In this document: piece by piece, positions 24,356 to 37,203 of the stretch
Position numbering within the stretch: the stretch's first letter is position 1
How the letters are laid out: each line of letters opens with the position of its first letter
Assembly (NCBI GenBank): GCA_029216955.1
Contig: JANAVB010015601.1
Location: 27,584 to 91,583 of the forward strand
Length of the DNA: 64,000 nt
From: Iris pallida
Taxonomy: Eukaryota; Streptophyta; Magnoliopsida; Asparagales; Iridaceae
Direction of reading: 5' to 3'
Program-made: the position numbers and the translations under genes
The notes under the pieces: model-generated
The model's database searches: none
What the model was told of the DNA's origin: nothing
The model's input: only the letters and a program-made list of their open reading frames with translations

Positions 24356-27138
24356 TGTCACTCCCATTTCCCGTTATACGTATTTTCGTATGCGTATACG
24401 AGATTTCTGGCATTTATTAGGTGGACGGTAGTTAGGCTTGTTTTGCTTAGCCTAGTCTTGGTTTAATCTTGACTTGGTTTATTTTATCGATTCGATTCAA
24501 TTTAACTTGGTCTGACTTGGCTTGGCTTGGTTTGAGATGGAGAGGGTTAATATATAACCTAACTCCTTCTCTCTCTCTTCATTCACTTCTTCATTTATTT
24601 TCTAAATCTTCTTCATTTACTCCTCCCACCTACCAAGTCCTAGGCAAGTACAACTTGCTTCACGATGGATCTCAAGTTTTATTGTTCCATTATCTCCCTT
24701 ACTTGATTTTAAGCCACTTTAGAACTCGACATTTTTTATTTTGGTAGATGGATCCATGTAGATCTAAGTGTATATCATTTTCGGTTTTCTTAGGTTTTGA
24801 TCTATTAAACTTCATTATTTTTATGTTTTGATTGTTCCATGTTGTAGAGAATTCGATTTTTCCCAAAATGGACCTTTAAAAGTTAGATTTCGACTTGTTT
24901 TAAGGAAGTTATGGCCAAAAGCATTTTTTTTGCTATATCTATGTTCATCTGTCCTGATTTTGGCAGGAACGATGAATAGTGCCGCATGAATAGTACCGCA
25001 ACCGCATGGATAAATAGTGCCATAGCCGCAGGAATGAATAGTGCCACATGAATAGTGCTGCAGTCGTATGAGATAAATAGTGCCGCAGCCACAGGAATGA
25101 ATAGTGCCGCATGAATAGTGCCACAGCCGCAGGAATGAATAGTTTCGCAGCCGCATGGATGAATAGTGCCGCAGTCGCAGGAATGAATAGTGCCGTATGA
25201 ATAGTGCCGCAGCCGCATGAGATGAATAGTGCCGCAGCCGCAGGAATGAATAGTACCGCAGCCGCATGGATGAATTATGCCGCAGCCGCAGGAATGAATA
25301 GTGCTGCATGAATAGTGCCGCAGTCGCATGAGATGAATAGTGCCGCAGCCGCAGGAATGAATAGTGCCGCAGCCGTAGGAATGAATAGTGCTACATAAAT
25401 AGTACCACAGCCGCATGAGCATGAATAGTACCACAGCCGCAGGAATAAATAGTGTCACATGAATAGTGTCGTAGCCGTATGAGCATAAATAGTGCCGCAT
25501 GGAATGAATAGTGCCGCAGAATGCCGCATAGGACCTATTTTTGCTGTTTTTGGCTGTTTTAAGTCCTATTTGGCTGAATTGTGGCCAGAATTTCCTCCAA
25601 CTTCCAACATAAAAGTTGTAGATCTTTTCCTTGGCTTCAAGAATATGTTATTAGCTATTTTATGCAAGTTTCTCTCATTTATGATAATGTAATGATAGAA
25701 CACGATAATGGCCTGTTAAGGCACACTCCTAGCCAGTAACAAGTAACAAGTAACATAACATGATAGTGGCCCGTCGTGGCACACTCTTGATAAGTAAACC
25801 TAACATGATAATCTTGATATGCTGTTGTGACGGCTATCTTGACTTGCTAAGTAACTCTTGTCTTGACACCGTGGGTGCTTGTGCTTGTATAAGCTACATG
25901 TCTCGTCTTGCATCATGTCGAGGACATGAATTCCTGGTTACCACGGTCAGGGATTCATATTGAATCTGACTAGAATAATGACTAGATTGATCACGTAGTT
26001 CATGAAGAGATTTCTCAGCTACAGGCAGTCCCGTTATCTGGGCGCTCTAATTGGACTTGTAGCCTGCCGTCGAGTATGGCACATTTCCAGCACACTGTCA
26101 TGTATTGCACCTCTAAGTCACCTAATCCAACTCTCTCAACTTATGACCGGATAACCTGGATTAAGTCTGCAGGGCTTGTGGTTGTTGGAACATCTCATTG
26201 CATCCTGCTAGTAACTAGGCTTGTGAGAACCCTAGTTAGTTAAAGTATCAAGCCGTACTCATTGTTTGGCCGTGAATGATGAATGGAGTCCAGTCTAGTC
26301 TTATCTAAGCAAGACTGCTACATGGTTATTACTGCACATTACTTTATACTTTACTCTTGTCGATAATTGGTTGGAGACTAAGCTCTGTTCAGGTGAAGGG
26401 TTACAACCCCGGTCCTTGTTTGGTTTACGGGTTGTAACTTGGCTACCGGAATAGTCTCTTAGTTATTCTTATCGTTTATCGTCTTATTTTCTCTAACTCA
26501 TGTCTTTTATTATCCTTTATGTCTCATGTGCTAATATGCTAGTTTTAGTTCTTAAGTGAAGCCTCCTTGTGGCACTTACTCTTTCTGGGGTCTGACCCAG
26601 CTGGTTTTGTATGGCCAGATTTCGGAGTAGCACCCGAGGATCTTCCAGCCTTCCAGCCAGATGGTGTACACTAGACGCAACCTTGGCAACGAGTGGGTTT
26701 TATTTTGCTCTCCCACTCTATTGGAAATTATTCTTTTGAGGCGTTTAGCCGCCGAGCAAGTGTTAGCTCGTGTTAAATTTACATTCTTGTCTGCCTAATG
26801 GCTGTAACATGATTGACAGACCCTAGGATTGATCATGTATGACTTAAACTCTTGCTAGTCTTCGTATTTTGTATGACTAGCTTCATGATCATCTGAATAT
26901 GTAATGTTTGGGACGCCTTACTTTGTATGTCTGATGATCTACCATCTTGTTACTTTTACTTACTTGCTTGAGATTGAGACACTAGGTTTGTTCTTGACCC
27001 TAAGAGACTAATGGCTTGTAGTAAACCCTCATGCATCTAGACAGCCGTGACCGTATTGCGAGGTAGGATTTACTTTAATGTACGTAGCTGGCTGTGTTTG
27101 TCCCCCGCTCTCCAGTATTCTGGTTCTGGTGCGTGACA
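24356..27138 (+). repeat. 3' LTR of element B (2.8 kb)
   Basis: It starts TGTCACTCCCATTTCCCG at 24356 and ends GGTGCGTGACA at 27138. The TATA box is TATATAA at 24551-24557, followed by a CT-rich leader. A minisatellite occupies 24971-25530. A left-truncated relative lies at about 44947-47081. No coding frame is supported. Confidence 0.88.
24971..25530. repeat. ATGAATAGTGCCGCAGCCGCAGGA minisatellite in LTR B
   Basis: Roughly 25 imperfect copies of a unit of about 24 bases (core ATGAATAGTGCCGCA plus GCCGCAGGA or GCCGCATGG), with shorter variants. Both strands stay open over long distances because of the repeat; those frames are not genes. The related LTR at 45 kb has an unrelated repeat in the same place. 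Confidence 0.93.
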
Positions 27139-27285
27139 CACCTCCACCAAAATGTATGGTACCACGAGTCGGAGATACCCTCAGAAAAACCAGGTCTCCG
27201 ACCTAAACACAAACAAGTTCTCAAGTTACAAAATAATTAAACATGATCAAACAAACACAAAAAAACAACCTACTTCTAATCCTAT
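27139..27285. other. Unassigned 147 bp between elements B and A
   Basis: This lies between the end of LTR B and the broken integrase of element A, and I could not match it to either. It may be a scrap of A's missing 3' region or of an older LTR. Confidence 0.4.
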
Positions 27286-28697
27286 CTCTAAGCTGTACCT
27301 CAAACTCCGAAGGCCTCCGGTGGCTATCGGCCCAATGTCGATGTCTGTCCTGTGCCATGCGAAGTCTGTCCCTGATGAGCTTCACCTTCTCGGCTGCGTC
27401 AACAACCATCTTAGGTCCCAATAAAGCTCTCTCTCCAACATCATCCCAAGATAAGGGTGTACGACATCTACGCCCGTACAGTACCTCGAAGGGTGATATC
27501 TCAATGCTGGCCTGGAAACTGTTATTGTAAGCAAACTCCACCAAGTACAGGTGGGCCTCCCAGGATCCTCCGAAATCTAAGACGTACGTCCGCAACATAT
27601 CCTCGAGCGTCTGAATAGTCGTCTCTAACTGTCCATCCGTCTAAGAGTGGTATACACTACTAAACTTGAGCTGAGTGCCCAAACTAGTCTGCAGACTCCG
27701 CCAAAAAATAGAAAGTAAAGCAACTTTTCCGATCCGAGATGATGCTGACCGAAACTCCATGAATCCTGACAATCTGCCGCATGTACATCTCTGCAAGCCT
27801 CTCAGTAGATGTATCCACTTTAAATAACAAAAATGGGCTAATTTGGTCAACCTGTCTACGATGACTCAAATCACGTCTTTCCCTCCTGGTGTACGCGGCA
27901 ATCCAGAAATAAAATCTATCGTGATGTGCTCCCACTTCCACTCTGGAATGGGCATTGGCTGCAACAAACCTCTCGGCATCTGTCTCTTCCGTCTTGACCT
28001 GCTGGCAGACCAAACATCTAGCTACGAAGCGAGCTACCTTCCGCTTCAACCCATACCACCATACGTGCTCTCTTCTGTCCCTGTACATCTTGTTGGCACC
28101 TGGATGTATAGAGTACTAAGATCGGTGGGCCTCCAGCATGACCTGCTCTCTGAGCTCGCTACTGGGCACACACAGCCTGGAACCGAGCCTCAAAGCGCCA
28201 TCCTCTGCAAGAGTAAACTCATCATCCCCCAGCCTTGCTCGAAACTGCACTCGGATACACCTTAGAGCAATATCCTCGAACTTGCGTCGACTTGATCCTC
28301 TCCATCAAGTCCGACTGAATCTGAAGGCCCCACATCTGCATCTGAACTCCTGGCATAATTACCTCAATCCCCAGGCTCTCCAAATCTGCTAGCAAGTGAC
28401 GATCCATAGTCGAACACATGGTTGTCGGATACCTACTTAAGGCATCGGCAACCACGTTGGCCTTTCCTGGGTGATACTGTAGTGAAATGTCGAAGTCCTT
28501 CATCAACTCTAACCACCTGCGCTGCCTCATGTTGAGCTCTTTCTGTGTAAACACATACTTCAACCTCTTATGATATGTAAGATCTCTACCCTCTCTTCGT
28601 ATATGTAGTGTTTCCACAACTTCAAAGCAAATATCACTGCTGCCAACTCCAAGTCGTGGGTAGGGTAGTTCTTCACATGGGGACGTAACTGCCTTGA
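27286..28697 (-). pseudogene. Element A RNase H end and integrase, broken
   Basis: From right to left this encodes the second half of RNase H ([64 protein letters not shown]) and then integrase (MYRDRREHVWWYGLKRKV, CLVCQQVK, VSIISDRKSCF, TTIQTLEDMLRTYVLDFGG, ISPFEVLYGRRCRTPLSWDD). At least two frameshifts and a TAG at 27641, in the same HPQTDG motif as in element B, disable it. It stops after the segment FEV near 27286, so the integrase C-terminus and the 3' LTR are missing. The rest of the gene continues at 37204 beyond element H. Confidence 0.9.
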
Positions 28698-29347
28698 TGT
28701 AAAACCCTTAAATTTTACTAATTTTTTTTGTACTGATTTTTTTCTTTGTATTTATACGTCGCATAGTCGTACTGTACGTCGTACGGGAATTTACGATTTT
28801 CGTATTTTTTCGTTGAGTGCGAATATGTACGAGTAACATATTTTTGAAAAATAATTTTTGATTTTATTATCAATGGTGGTTTCAAAGTAATATATATAAT
28901 AATTATTCTTATTAAAAGTAATTTAGCAAGAAGGTATTTTAAGGAGTTGATTATTATGTTTACTTTCGAAATATGGTTTATCCAAATTAGTAAAAATATA
29001 GTTTGAAAATATTTCCTATTAATACTTAAATATATATTATAATTTTTGAAATTATTTAATATTGATATTTTATTATTCGCAAAGTTATTTAAAAATATTT
29101 ATTATTTTCGAAATTATATTTATTGGTATTTTTGGAAAAATATATTTGGAAAATATTGTGGCCATTTTAAATCTCGATTAAATTTTATGGATTTAATTTA
29201 AATAAGTATAAAGGTATAATTTATAGATTTAATTTGAAATTTGATTTAAACTTAGATTTGATTTCATTAATTTAAATCTAATAGATGAATTATCTACTTG
29301 GATTTTTAAATATTTCTAATCCTATCCAAATGGGAATTCCCACGTCC

Positions 29348-29355
29348 TATAAATA
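29348..29355 (+). promoter_or_regulatory. TATA box of H 5' LTR
   Basis: TATAAATA in the context CCTATAAATAGGCAGG, kept in all three LTRs of this family in the window. Transcription would begin about 30 bases downstream. Confidence 0.75.
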
Positions 29356-30359
29356 GGCAGGTACTCTTCCATTAATTCCACCAGCCAAATTCTCCACAAA
29401 TAGTTCTCAACCCCCGTGCACCGTGTCCGTGTTCCCTCCCATCCATCTTATTCCAATATTTTACATATACATTGAGTTCTCCGTGTCGACAATCCCGACA
29501 CGACGAACAATAATCTCTAGATCCTAATCCTAGCTAAGCCCAGCCACTGTGTTCGGCCGCCCTCCATCGCAGCAGTCCCGTCTACCCTTTCGCTACCCCC
29601 TCCGACCCACCACAGGCCACCCTGGATCCACTTTCCAACTCCCTCAATGCTTCTCCTTGCCTCCGCCGAGAAACAGCAATACCCCGCCACCATGGCAGAA
29701 CCATCGGTCTCATGTCTCCCCGCACCCACGGCGTCACCACCACGCTCACCAACTCCACACCACCAACCAACCAGCCCTCGGACACCGCCGAAAATCCCCA
29801 ACCCTCATCACCACCGCCATCAATCCGAACACCCAAACAAACAAGTAAATAAAAGCAAAACCCCGTACCTATCCGCCGACCTCCTTCCCAGCCTCGACGC
29901 CGTGCCCGACCCTCTCGGACGAAGCCCTCGAGCGTCCGCAGCGTCGAGCGAGCGCCGCTCGCTGTTCTCCTCTCGCCTCTTTCCACGCCAGTCGCCCGCC
30001 ATGGCCAAGGCCACCGACTCCGACCCCAGCCCCAATTCTTTCTGCTCCCTCTCTCCCGTTCTCCGCCACCGCAACAGCCGCGGTGGCCACCCCTGACCAT
30101 CGGCTCGTCGCCTCCACCTTGGCGTGCAGCGCCAACGACTAGATCCGCCGAGCCTAGCCAGCGTCGCAGCTTCGCCGAAGTCTCACCGCCCCTCCGCCGC
30201 GACCCAAGCTCCTCTGCTGCCCTCTTTCCTCCCTCTCTCGATCCTCTCTCTCTCTCCCCCTCTTTTTGATGAAGAGTAACGAGTTTGGTACTGCTTCATT
30301 TTGATGGGTTTTTTTTGTTTTGGTTTTTTGTTTGTTTTGTTTTTTTTTTTTTTTGATTT

Positions 30360-30384
30360 TGTCTTCTTCTGTTTAAGTAATTAA

Positions 30385-30426
<42 letters not shown>

Positions 30427-30475
30427 TATTATTATTATTATATTATTGTTATTATTATTATTATTATTACTATTT
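30360..30475. repeat. (TTA)n microsatellite
   Basis: TTA/ATT trinucleotide run in LTR H, with a matching longer run at about 35200-35300 in the other LTR. Confidence 0.95.
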
Positions 30476-32381
30476 TTATTATTAGTATTAGTTATAAATA
30501 TATACTACTAGCTAACTTCAAATATAGCTTCTTATTATAAAATAATTTCTAGTATTTTGGATTATTATCTAAATAATAAAATATAGCTTCTCTATCTATA
30601 CAGTATATTTTTTACAAGCTTATAGTTAGCTAAATCCGATTTTTTTTTTGAAAATTTTGAAGTATTTACCTAAAGTATTTATATCAAAGTTAAAAAATGT
30701 TATTTTGCACTAAAAAGAATTTTTGGGATTTTTATTATTTTAACTAATAAAGCTATGTTACGTAAATATCAATTGCTATTATAAAATATGTAATATTTTG
30801 CAAATCTATAAAATAGAGTTTTTGGCCTGCATTGGCTTCAAACTAGATTTTAGCCTAAATATATTATTTTTCTTGATTTTAATATTTAAATTAATAAAAA
30901 TATTACTTTTTAACTAATATCCTATCTTACAAATCGAGAGCTTTTTGTCTAAAACACTACTTTGACCAAACTTAGAGTTCGCCCTAAAATGACTTTCGAT
31001 TTTCGGATATTTGTTTAGAAACATATTTTGACTAAAAAAAATTATTTTCAAGTATTATAAAATATTTTCTAAAACCAAATGTATTAATTGACTTCCTATG
31101 GTTTTTCTCCATCACGTGATTTAGCCCATCTTTCATATTCCTTTACCAATTCCATACTACATTATATTCACCCTAACCGAGTTGACCCTTCTAGACCCAA
31201 TAGAACTGTCCGTGTCACCACCCGAGGTCACCTTGCATAGTCATTACACCAAAGTCATATTTTGTGCCACATGATCATAGTACCACACCAGGCAGCTCAC
31301 CAGGCGTCGCAACAGGCAAGTATACCTTGTTAATTAAACAGTCAATTATTTATTTACTGCATTATTTACTTTATTTCATATTGTTAGTTTCCTTTGATAT
31401 AAACTGCGCGTCCAAGCCACACTTGGGTGCAAGCGACTCTATTAGTCGTTATTTTATTTTATGCATGTTGACTTAGTGTTAGCGGACTACCTTCTTGTTG
31501 GGGGATATCCTTATATCTCCTTTGGCTGTGACACTCACACTACACGAATGGAGACATGTTGCTATGGGCACAACTTATTGACTAGCTATCTTTATTGTCG
31601 TTTGACGGTAGATGATCGTAACTGTTATGACTAGGGTTTTAGAGACTCAAGCAGTTACAAAGCTGGACGAGCCATGGACATGACTTGAATAGTGTGGGAT
31701 ATATTGGGGGAGGACAGTCGCTAGTGCGTATGGGAATCCAAACAGGTAAACCACAGTCTTCGGATGGAACTGTGGCGATATTTTTGCAGATGCCCTCTGA
31801 CGTTTTAGACGTTATGGACGGATACAGATGACTGGGTGCCAGTTACGTACACATAGCCTAAAATCCCATCCATGCGTATGAAAGTTGTCCTCTAAATTGC
31901 ACGTTAGGCGGTTAGAATTTCCTTTGCATATTTATGTCTAGTTTATATATTATTTTATTATTTTGGCAGTTCATATTAGCTTGTTCTTTCTGTATCTTGC
32001 TACGTCCGTCTGAGGACCTGGTTTTTCCCCAGGTGTGTGTGTTCATGTCTTCCGCAGGTATTTTAGCCAAGGCCGTGATCTTCTCCATTCTTTCGAAGAC
32101 AAATGCGCTTGGTTCGTCTTGCCATTTTTATCGCTCGATTTATTGTACATTTCTTTCATTGGGATAGTTGGTAGTGGACTTTGTCTCCGCCCAACGATTG
32201 TATCATAAATATTCGAGTTGATATTTATATTATTATTCTTTTCATTGTGGATGAGATTTAGTTTGTCTTGGATTACTATATTTTACAGCTTATGTATTCA
32301 TACGAGACCTATGTATTTCATATGAATACAGCTGGCATGTCTACGTTCCTAGTCCTACGTATTTGGGACTGGGGCGTTACA

Positions 32382-33526
32382 TATTTTTGTGGTGGCCCAT
32401 GCAGGTCAAGATAAATTGTTTGGTTACTTTATCGTACCAAGCAAGCCTGCGTATAGGATTAGAGTCTAGGATCTCATCTACACATTTGACTGTCTTCTCG
32501 CTTGACTCCTCGATTTGCATCTTGCTTGATTACCTCTACCGTTAATTCTTATCCTTCTTTCGTGCTTGATGTTGGTTAGAAAGGTAATCCATACTAGGTA
32601 GACTTGTCCCATTGTCCCATCACCCTACTAGTTTAACTCTTGTAAGTTGGGTAGAATGCCTTATGACGTAACAACCCCTTAGTCCTTGTGACCTATATTG
32701 GCAAGTTCACTTAGGTTCTAAATTTAGAGGACCCTAACCCATCTAGTCAACCAAAGACTTGGACAAAAGATACTAGGGACAGCTATATAGAGACCAACAT
32801 ATGATATAACTTAAGGAGTTTGAACTAACCCTACTCTATTTCAATCTTAACCTCTCGTGCTTATGTTTTTTTACCATCTTGACTAAATGTTGCTACTATA
32901 GCCTAGTTTTACAAGTTTAACCGTTATCAAACTTGTTCAAGACACATGCTATTGAGCGCGCGCTCACTAACATATTGTCTAGTCAGAACCGGTGCATGAT
33001 GGTATGATCAACCGAGTGCACTTTGGTTCGCTTTTATCTATCGTTCTACGTGGATGGGGACATAGTTAAACTTGTCCTCTAGGGTCCCATCCGCGACAGC
33101 CTTGGCAATTCTTTTTGAATTACTCCCTCGCCTTTGAACCACATATTGATATTCGAAAACAAACTTCTTGGACTCCTATTGGTTTTCGTCTTTCACTTAT
33201 TTAGACGAAGACTCGTACCTAATAAATAGACCCAAGGTATCACCTACCCCCAACTATTGCCAAAAGTTAGCCACCGACCAACCGATGGGACTATATCCCC
33301 ATCTCGAGTCACTTGTCCTTTCCCTTGACCTTAGATTCATTATCGCGACCATCATTCACTCCCTAAATTAAATTCATTATTTATTTTCGTAATTATCGAA
33401 ATTACGAATTTTCTAGTACATATTTTGAACGTCGTGATTTGATTCTTCATTGATATACCCTTGTACCTTCTCAAACCCCACTACTCATTTTTTTTCGAGG
33501 ACGAAATTCTTGTAAGTTGGGTAGGA
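32382..33526 (+). mobile_element. Internal region of element H, non-coding
   Basis: The 1,145 bases between the LTRs have no open frame above about 70 codons and no element protein motif. The left half matches element D's core in reverse, including the block around 33040-33110 (TCTATCGTTCTACGTGGATGGGG). It ends with TTTCGAGGACGAAATTC and the purine tract TGTAAGTTGGGTAGGA (33511-33526). It retains replication signals only. Confidence 0.9.
32390..32458 (+). promoter_or_regulatory. Leader of element H: tRNA-Ile primer site, stem-loop, GCCTGC box
   Basis: The primer site TGGTGGCCCATGCAGGTC is at 32390-32407, eight bases after the LTR. The inverted repeat TTGTTTGGTTAC / GTACCAAGCAA is at 32416-32427 and 32434-32444, and GCCTGCGTATAGGA at 32445-32458. 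Confidence 0.85.
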
Positions 33527-36500
33527 TGTAAAACCCCTAAATTTCTACTAATATTTTTGGTACTGATTTTTTTTGTATTTATTCGTCGCATAGTCGTACT
33601 GTACGTCGTACGGGAATTTACGATTTTCGTATTTTCTCGTTGAGTGCGAATATGTACGAGTAACATATTTTTGAAAAATAATTTTTGATTTTATTATCAA
33701 TGGTGGTTTCAAAGTAATAATATATAATTATTCTTATTAAAAGTAATTTAGCAAGAAGGTATTTTAAGGAGTTGATTATTATGTTTACTTTCGAAATATG
33801 GTTTATCCAAATTAGTAAAAATGTAGTTTGAAAATATTTCCTATTAATACTTATATATTATAATTTTTGAAATTATTTAATATTGATATTTTATTATTCG
33901 TAAAGTTATTTAAAAATATTTATTATTTTCGAAATTATATTTATTGGTATTTTTGGAAAAATATATTTGGAAAATATTGTGGCCATTTTAAATCTCAATT
34001 AAATTTTCTGGATTTAATTTAAATAAGTATAAAGGTATAATTTATAGATTTAATTTGAAATTTGATTTAAATTTAGATTTGATTTCATTAATTTAAATCT
34101 AATAGATGAATTATCTACTTGGATTTTTAAATATTTCTAATCCTATCCAAATGGGAATTCCCACGTCCTATAAATAGGCAGGTACTCTTCCATTAATTCC
34201 ACCAACCAAATTCTCCACAAATAGTTCTCAACCCCCGTGCACCGTGTCCGTGTTCCCTCTCGTCCATCTTATTCCAATATTTTACATATACATTGAGTTC
34301 TCCGTGTCGACAATCCCGACACGACGAACAATAAATCTCTAGATCCTAATCCTAGCTAAGCCCAGCCACTGTGTTCGGCCGCCCTCCATCGCAGCAGCCC
34401 CGCCTACCCTTTCGCTACCCCCCGACCCACCACAGGCCACCCTGGATCCACTTTCCAACTTCCTCAATGCTTCCCCTCGCCTCCGCCGGAAAACAGCACT
34501 ACCACGCCACCATGGCAGAACCACCGATCTCCTGTCTTCCCGTACCCACGGCGTCACCACCACGCTCACCAACTCCACGCCACCAACCAACCAGCCCTCG
34601 AACACCGTCGAAAATCCCCAACCCTCATCACCACCGCCATCAATCCGAACACCCAAACAAACAAGTAAATAAAAGCAAAACCCCGTACCTATCCGCCGAC
34701 CTCCTTTCCAGCCTCGACGCCGTGCCCGACCCTCTCGGACGAAGCCCTCGAACGTCCGCAGCGTCGAGCGAGCGCCGCTCGCTGTTCTCTTCTCGACTCT
34801 TCCCACGCCAGTCGCCCGCCATGGCCAAGGCCACCGACTCCGACCCCAGCCCCAATTCTCTCTGCTCCCCCTCTCCCGTTCTCCGCCTCCGCAACAGCCG
34901 CGGCGGCCCCCTGACCATCGGCTCGCCGCCTCCACCTTGGCGTGCAGCGCCAACGACCAGATCTGCCGAGCCTAGCCAGCGCCGCAGCTTCGCCGAAGTC
35001 TCACCGCCCCTCCGCCGCGACCCAAGCTCCTCCGCCGCCCTCTTTCCTCCCTCTCTCGATCCTCTCTCTCTCCCCCTATTTTTGATGAAGAGTAACAGAG
35101 TTTGGTACTGCTTCATTTTGATGGGTTTTTTTTGTCTTGTTTTTTTGTTTTTTTTTTTTTTTTTTTTGATTTTGTCTTCTTCTGTTTAAGTAATTAATCA
35201 TCATTATTATTATTATTATCATTATTATTATTATTATTTTATTATTATTATTATTATTACTGTTATTATTATTTTATTATTATTATTATTATTACTATTT
35301 TTATTATTAGTATTTAGTTATAAATATATATAACTACTAGCTAACTTCAATATAGCTTCTTATTATAAAATAATTTCTAGTATTTTTGATTATTATCTAA
35401 ATAATAAAATATAGCTTCTCTATCTATAGTATATTTTTTACAAGCTTATAGTTAGCTAAATCCGATTTTTTTTTGAAAATTTTGAAGTATTTACCTAAAG
35501 TATTTTATATCAAAGTTAAAAAAATGTTATTTTGCACTAAAAAGAATTTTTGGGATTTTTATTATTTTAACTAATAAAGCTATGTTACGTAAATATCAAT
35601 TGCTATTATAAAAGATATGTAATATTTTGCAAAATCTATAAAAATAGAGTTTTTGGCCTGCATTGGCTTCAAACTAGATTTTAGCCTAAAATATACTATG
35701 TTTTCTAGATTTTAATATTTAAATTAATAAAAATGTTACTTTTTAACTAAATATCCTATCTTACAAATCGAGAGCTTTTTGTCTAAAACACTACTTTGAC
35801 CAAACTTAGAGTTCGCCCTAAAATGACTTTCGATTTTCGGATATTTGTTTAGAAACATATTTTGACTAAAAAAAATTATATTTCAAGTATTATAAAATAT
35901 TTTCTAAAACCAATGTATTAATTGACTTCCTATGGTTTTTCTCCATCACGTGATTTAGCCCATCTTTCATATTCCTTTACCAATTCCATACTACATTATA
36001 TCCACCCTAACCGAGTTGACCCTTCTAGACCCAACAGAACTGTCCGTGTCACCACCCGAGGTCACCTTGCATAGTCATTACACCAAAGTCATATTTTGTG
36101 CCACATGATCATAGTACCACACCATGCAGCTCACCAGGCGTCGCAACAGGAAAGTATACCTTGCTAATTAAACTGTCAATTATTTATTTACAGCATTATT
36201 TACTTTATTTTATATTGTTAGTTTCCTTTGATATAAAATGCGTCCAAGCCACACTTGGGTGCAAGCGACTCTATTAGTCGTTATTTTATTTTATGCATGT
36301 TGACTTAGTATTAGCAGACTACCTTCTTGTTAGGGGATATCCTTATATCTCCTTTGGCTGTGACACTCACACTACACGAATGGAGACATGTTGCTAGGGG
36401 CAAACTTATTGACTAGCTATCTTTATTGTCGTGTGACGGTAGATGATCGTAACTGTTATGACTAGGGTTTTAGAGACTCAAGCAGTTACAAAGCTGGACG

Positions 36501-37203
36501 AGCCATGGACATGACTTGAACAGTGTGGGATATATTAGGGGAGGACAGTCGCTAGTGCGTATGGAATCCAAACAGGTAAACCACAGTCTCCGGATGGAAC
36601 TGTGGCGATATTTTTGCAGATGCCCTCTGAAATTTTAGACATTATGGACGGATACAGATGACTGGAGGCCAGTTACGTACACATAGCCTAAAATCTCACC
36701 CATGCGCATGAAAGTTGTTCTCTAAATTGCACGTTAGGCGGTTAGAATTTCTTTTGCATATTTATGTCTAGTTTACATATTATTTTGGCAGTTCATATTA
36801 CCTTGTTCTTCCTGTAACTTGCTACGTTCGTCTGAGGACCTGGTTTTTCCCCAGGTGTGCGTGTTGATGTCTTCCGCAGGTATTCTAGCCAAGGCCGTGA
36901 TCTTCTCCATTCTTTCGAAGACAAATGCGCTTGGTTTGTCTTGCCATTTTTATCGCTCAATTTATTGTACATTTCTTTCATTGGGATAGTTGGTAGTGGA
37001 CTTTGTCTCCGCCCAACGATTGTATCATAAATATTCGAGTTGATATTTATATTATTATTCTTTCTTTGTGGATGAGATTTAGTTTGTCTTGGATTACTAT
37101 ATTTTACAGCTTATGTATTCATACGAGACCTATGTATTTCATATGAATACAGCTGGCATGTCTACGTTCCTAGTCCTACGTATTTTGGGACTGGGGCGTT
37201 ATA
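33527..37203 (+). repeat. 3' LTR of element H
   Basis: It starts TGTAAAACCCC after the purine tract and ends GGGGCGTTATA, one base different from the 5' LTR end. It is collinear with 28698-32381, with small indels mainly in the microsatellites. The TATA box is TATAAATA at 34169-34176. Confidence 0.95.
34371..35189 (+). other. 272-codon open frame in the LTR H leader, coding status doubtful
   Basis: An ATG-started frame runs 272 codons through the GC-rich leader, beginning about 200 bases after the TATA box. The predicted protein is rich in Pro, Ser, Arg and His and ends in a hydrophobic run (FLVFLFFFFFFLIL) read from the poly-T tract. I recognise no domain. In the sister LTR the same region is split into shorter frames, and in LTR D it is not collinear, so the frame is not under obvious constraint. 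It may be an upstream ORF of the transcript or only an effect of GC-rich composition. Confidence 0.25.

Larger units (their letters stand above)
28698..32381 (+). repeat. 5' LTR of element H
   Basis: It starts TGTAAAACCC and ends GGGGCGTTACA. In order it holds an AT-rich U3-like region, the TATA box at 29348-29355, a GC-rich leader at 29520-30260, a long poly-T and a TTA microsatellite (30388-30470), then an AT-rich tail. The GC-rich leader carries open frames on both strands (plus 29647-30096; minus 29582-30100), shorter than in the other LTR. Confidence 0.95.
28698..37203 (+). mobile_element. Element H: complete LARD-like element inserted in A
   Basis: Two LTRs (28698-32381 and 33527-37203; 3,684 and 3,677 bases) flank a 1,145-base centre with a tRNA-Ile primer site and a polypurine tract but no gag or pol. 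The flanks CTTGA (28693-28697) and CTGGA (37204-37208) are a 5-base target duplication with one change. Removing H and one copy rejoins A's RNase H coding sequence in frame. This is a large retrotransposon derivative: it has cis signals only and must have used proteins of another element. Confidence 0.95.

Noticed and set aside
24821..25500. 205-codon and 162-codon repetitive frames (CGTIHSCG-like)
   Set aside because: The minisatellite unit length keeps frames open on the minus strand; there is no start context, domain or conservation in the sister LTR.
31264..32545. Short frames of 60-77 codons in the H LTR and core
   Set aside because: No conservation between the two LTRs and no motif.
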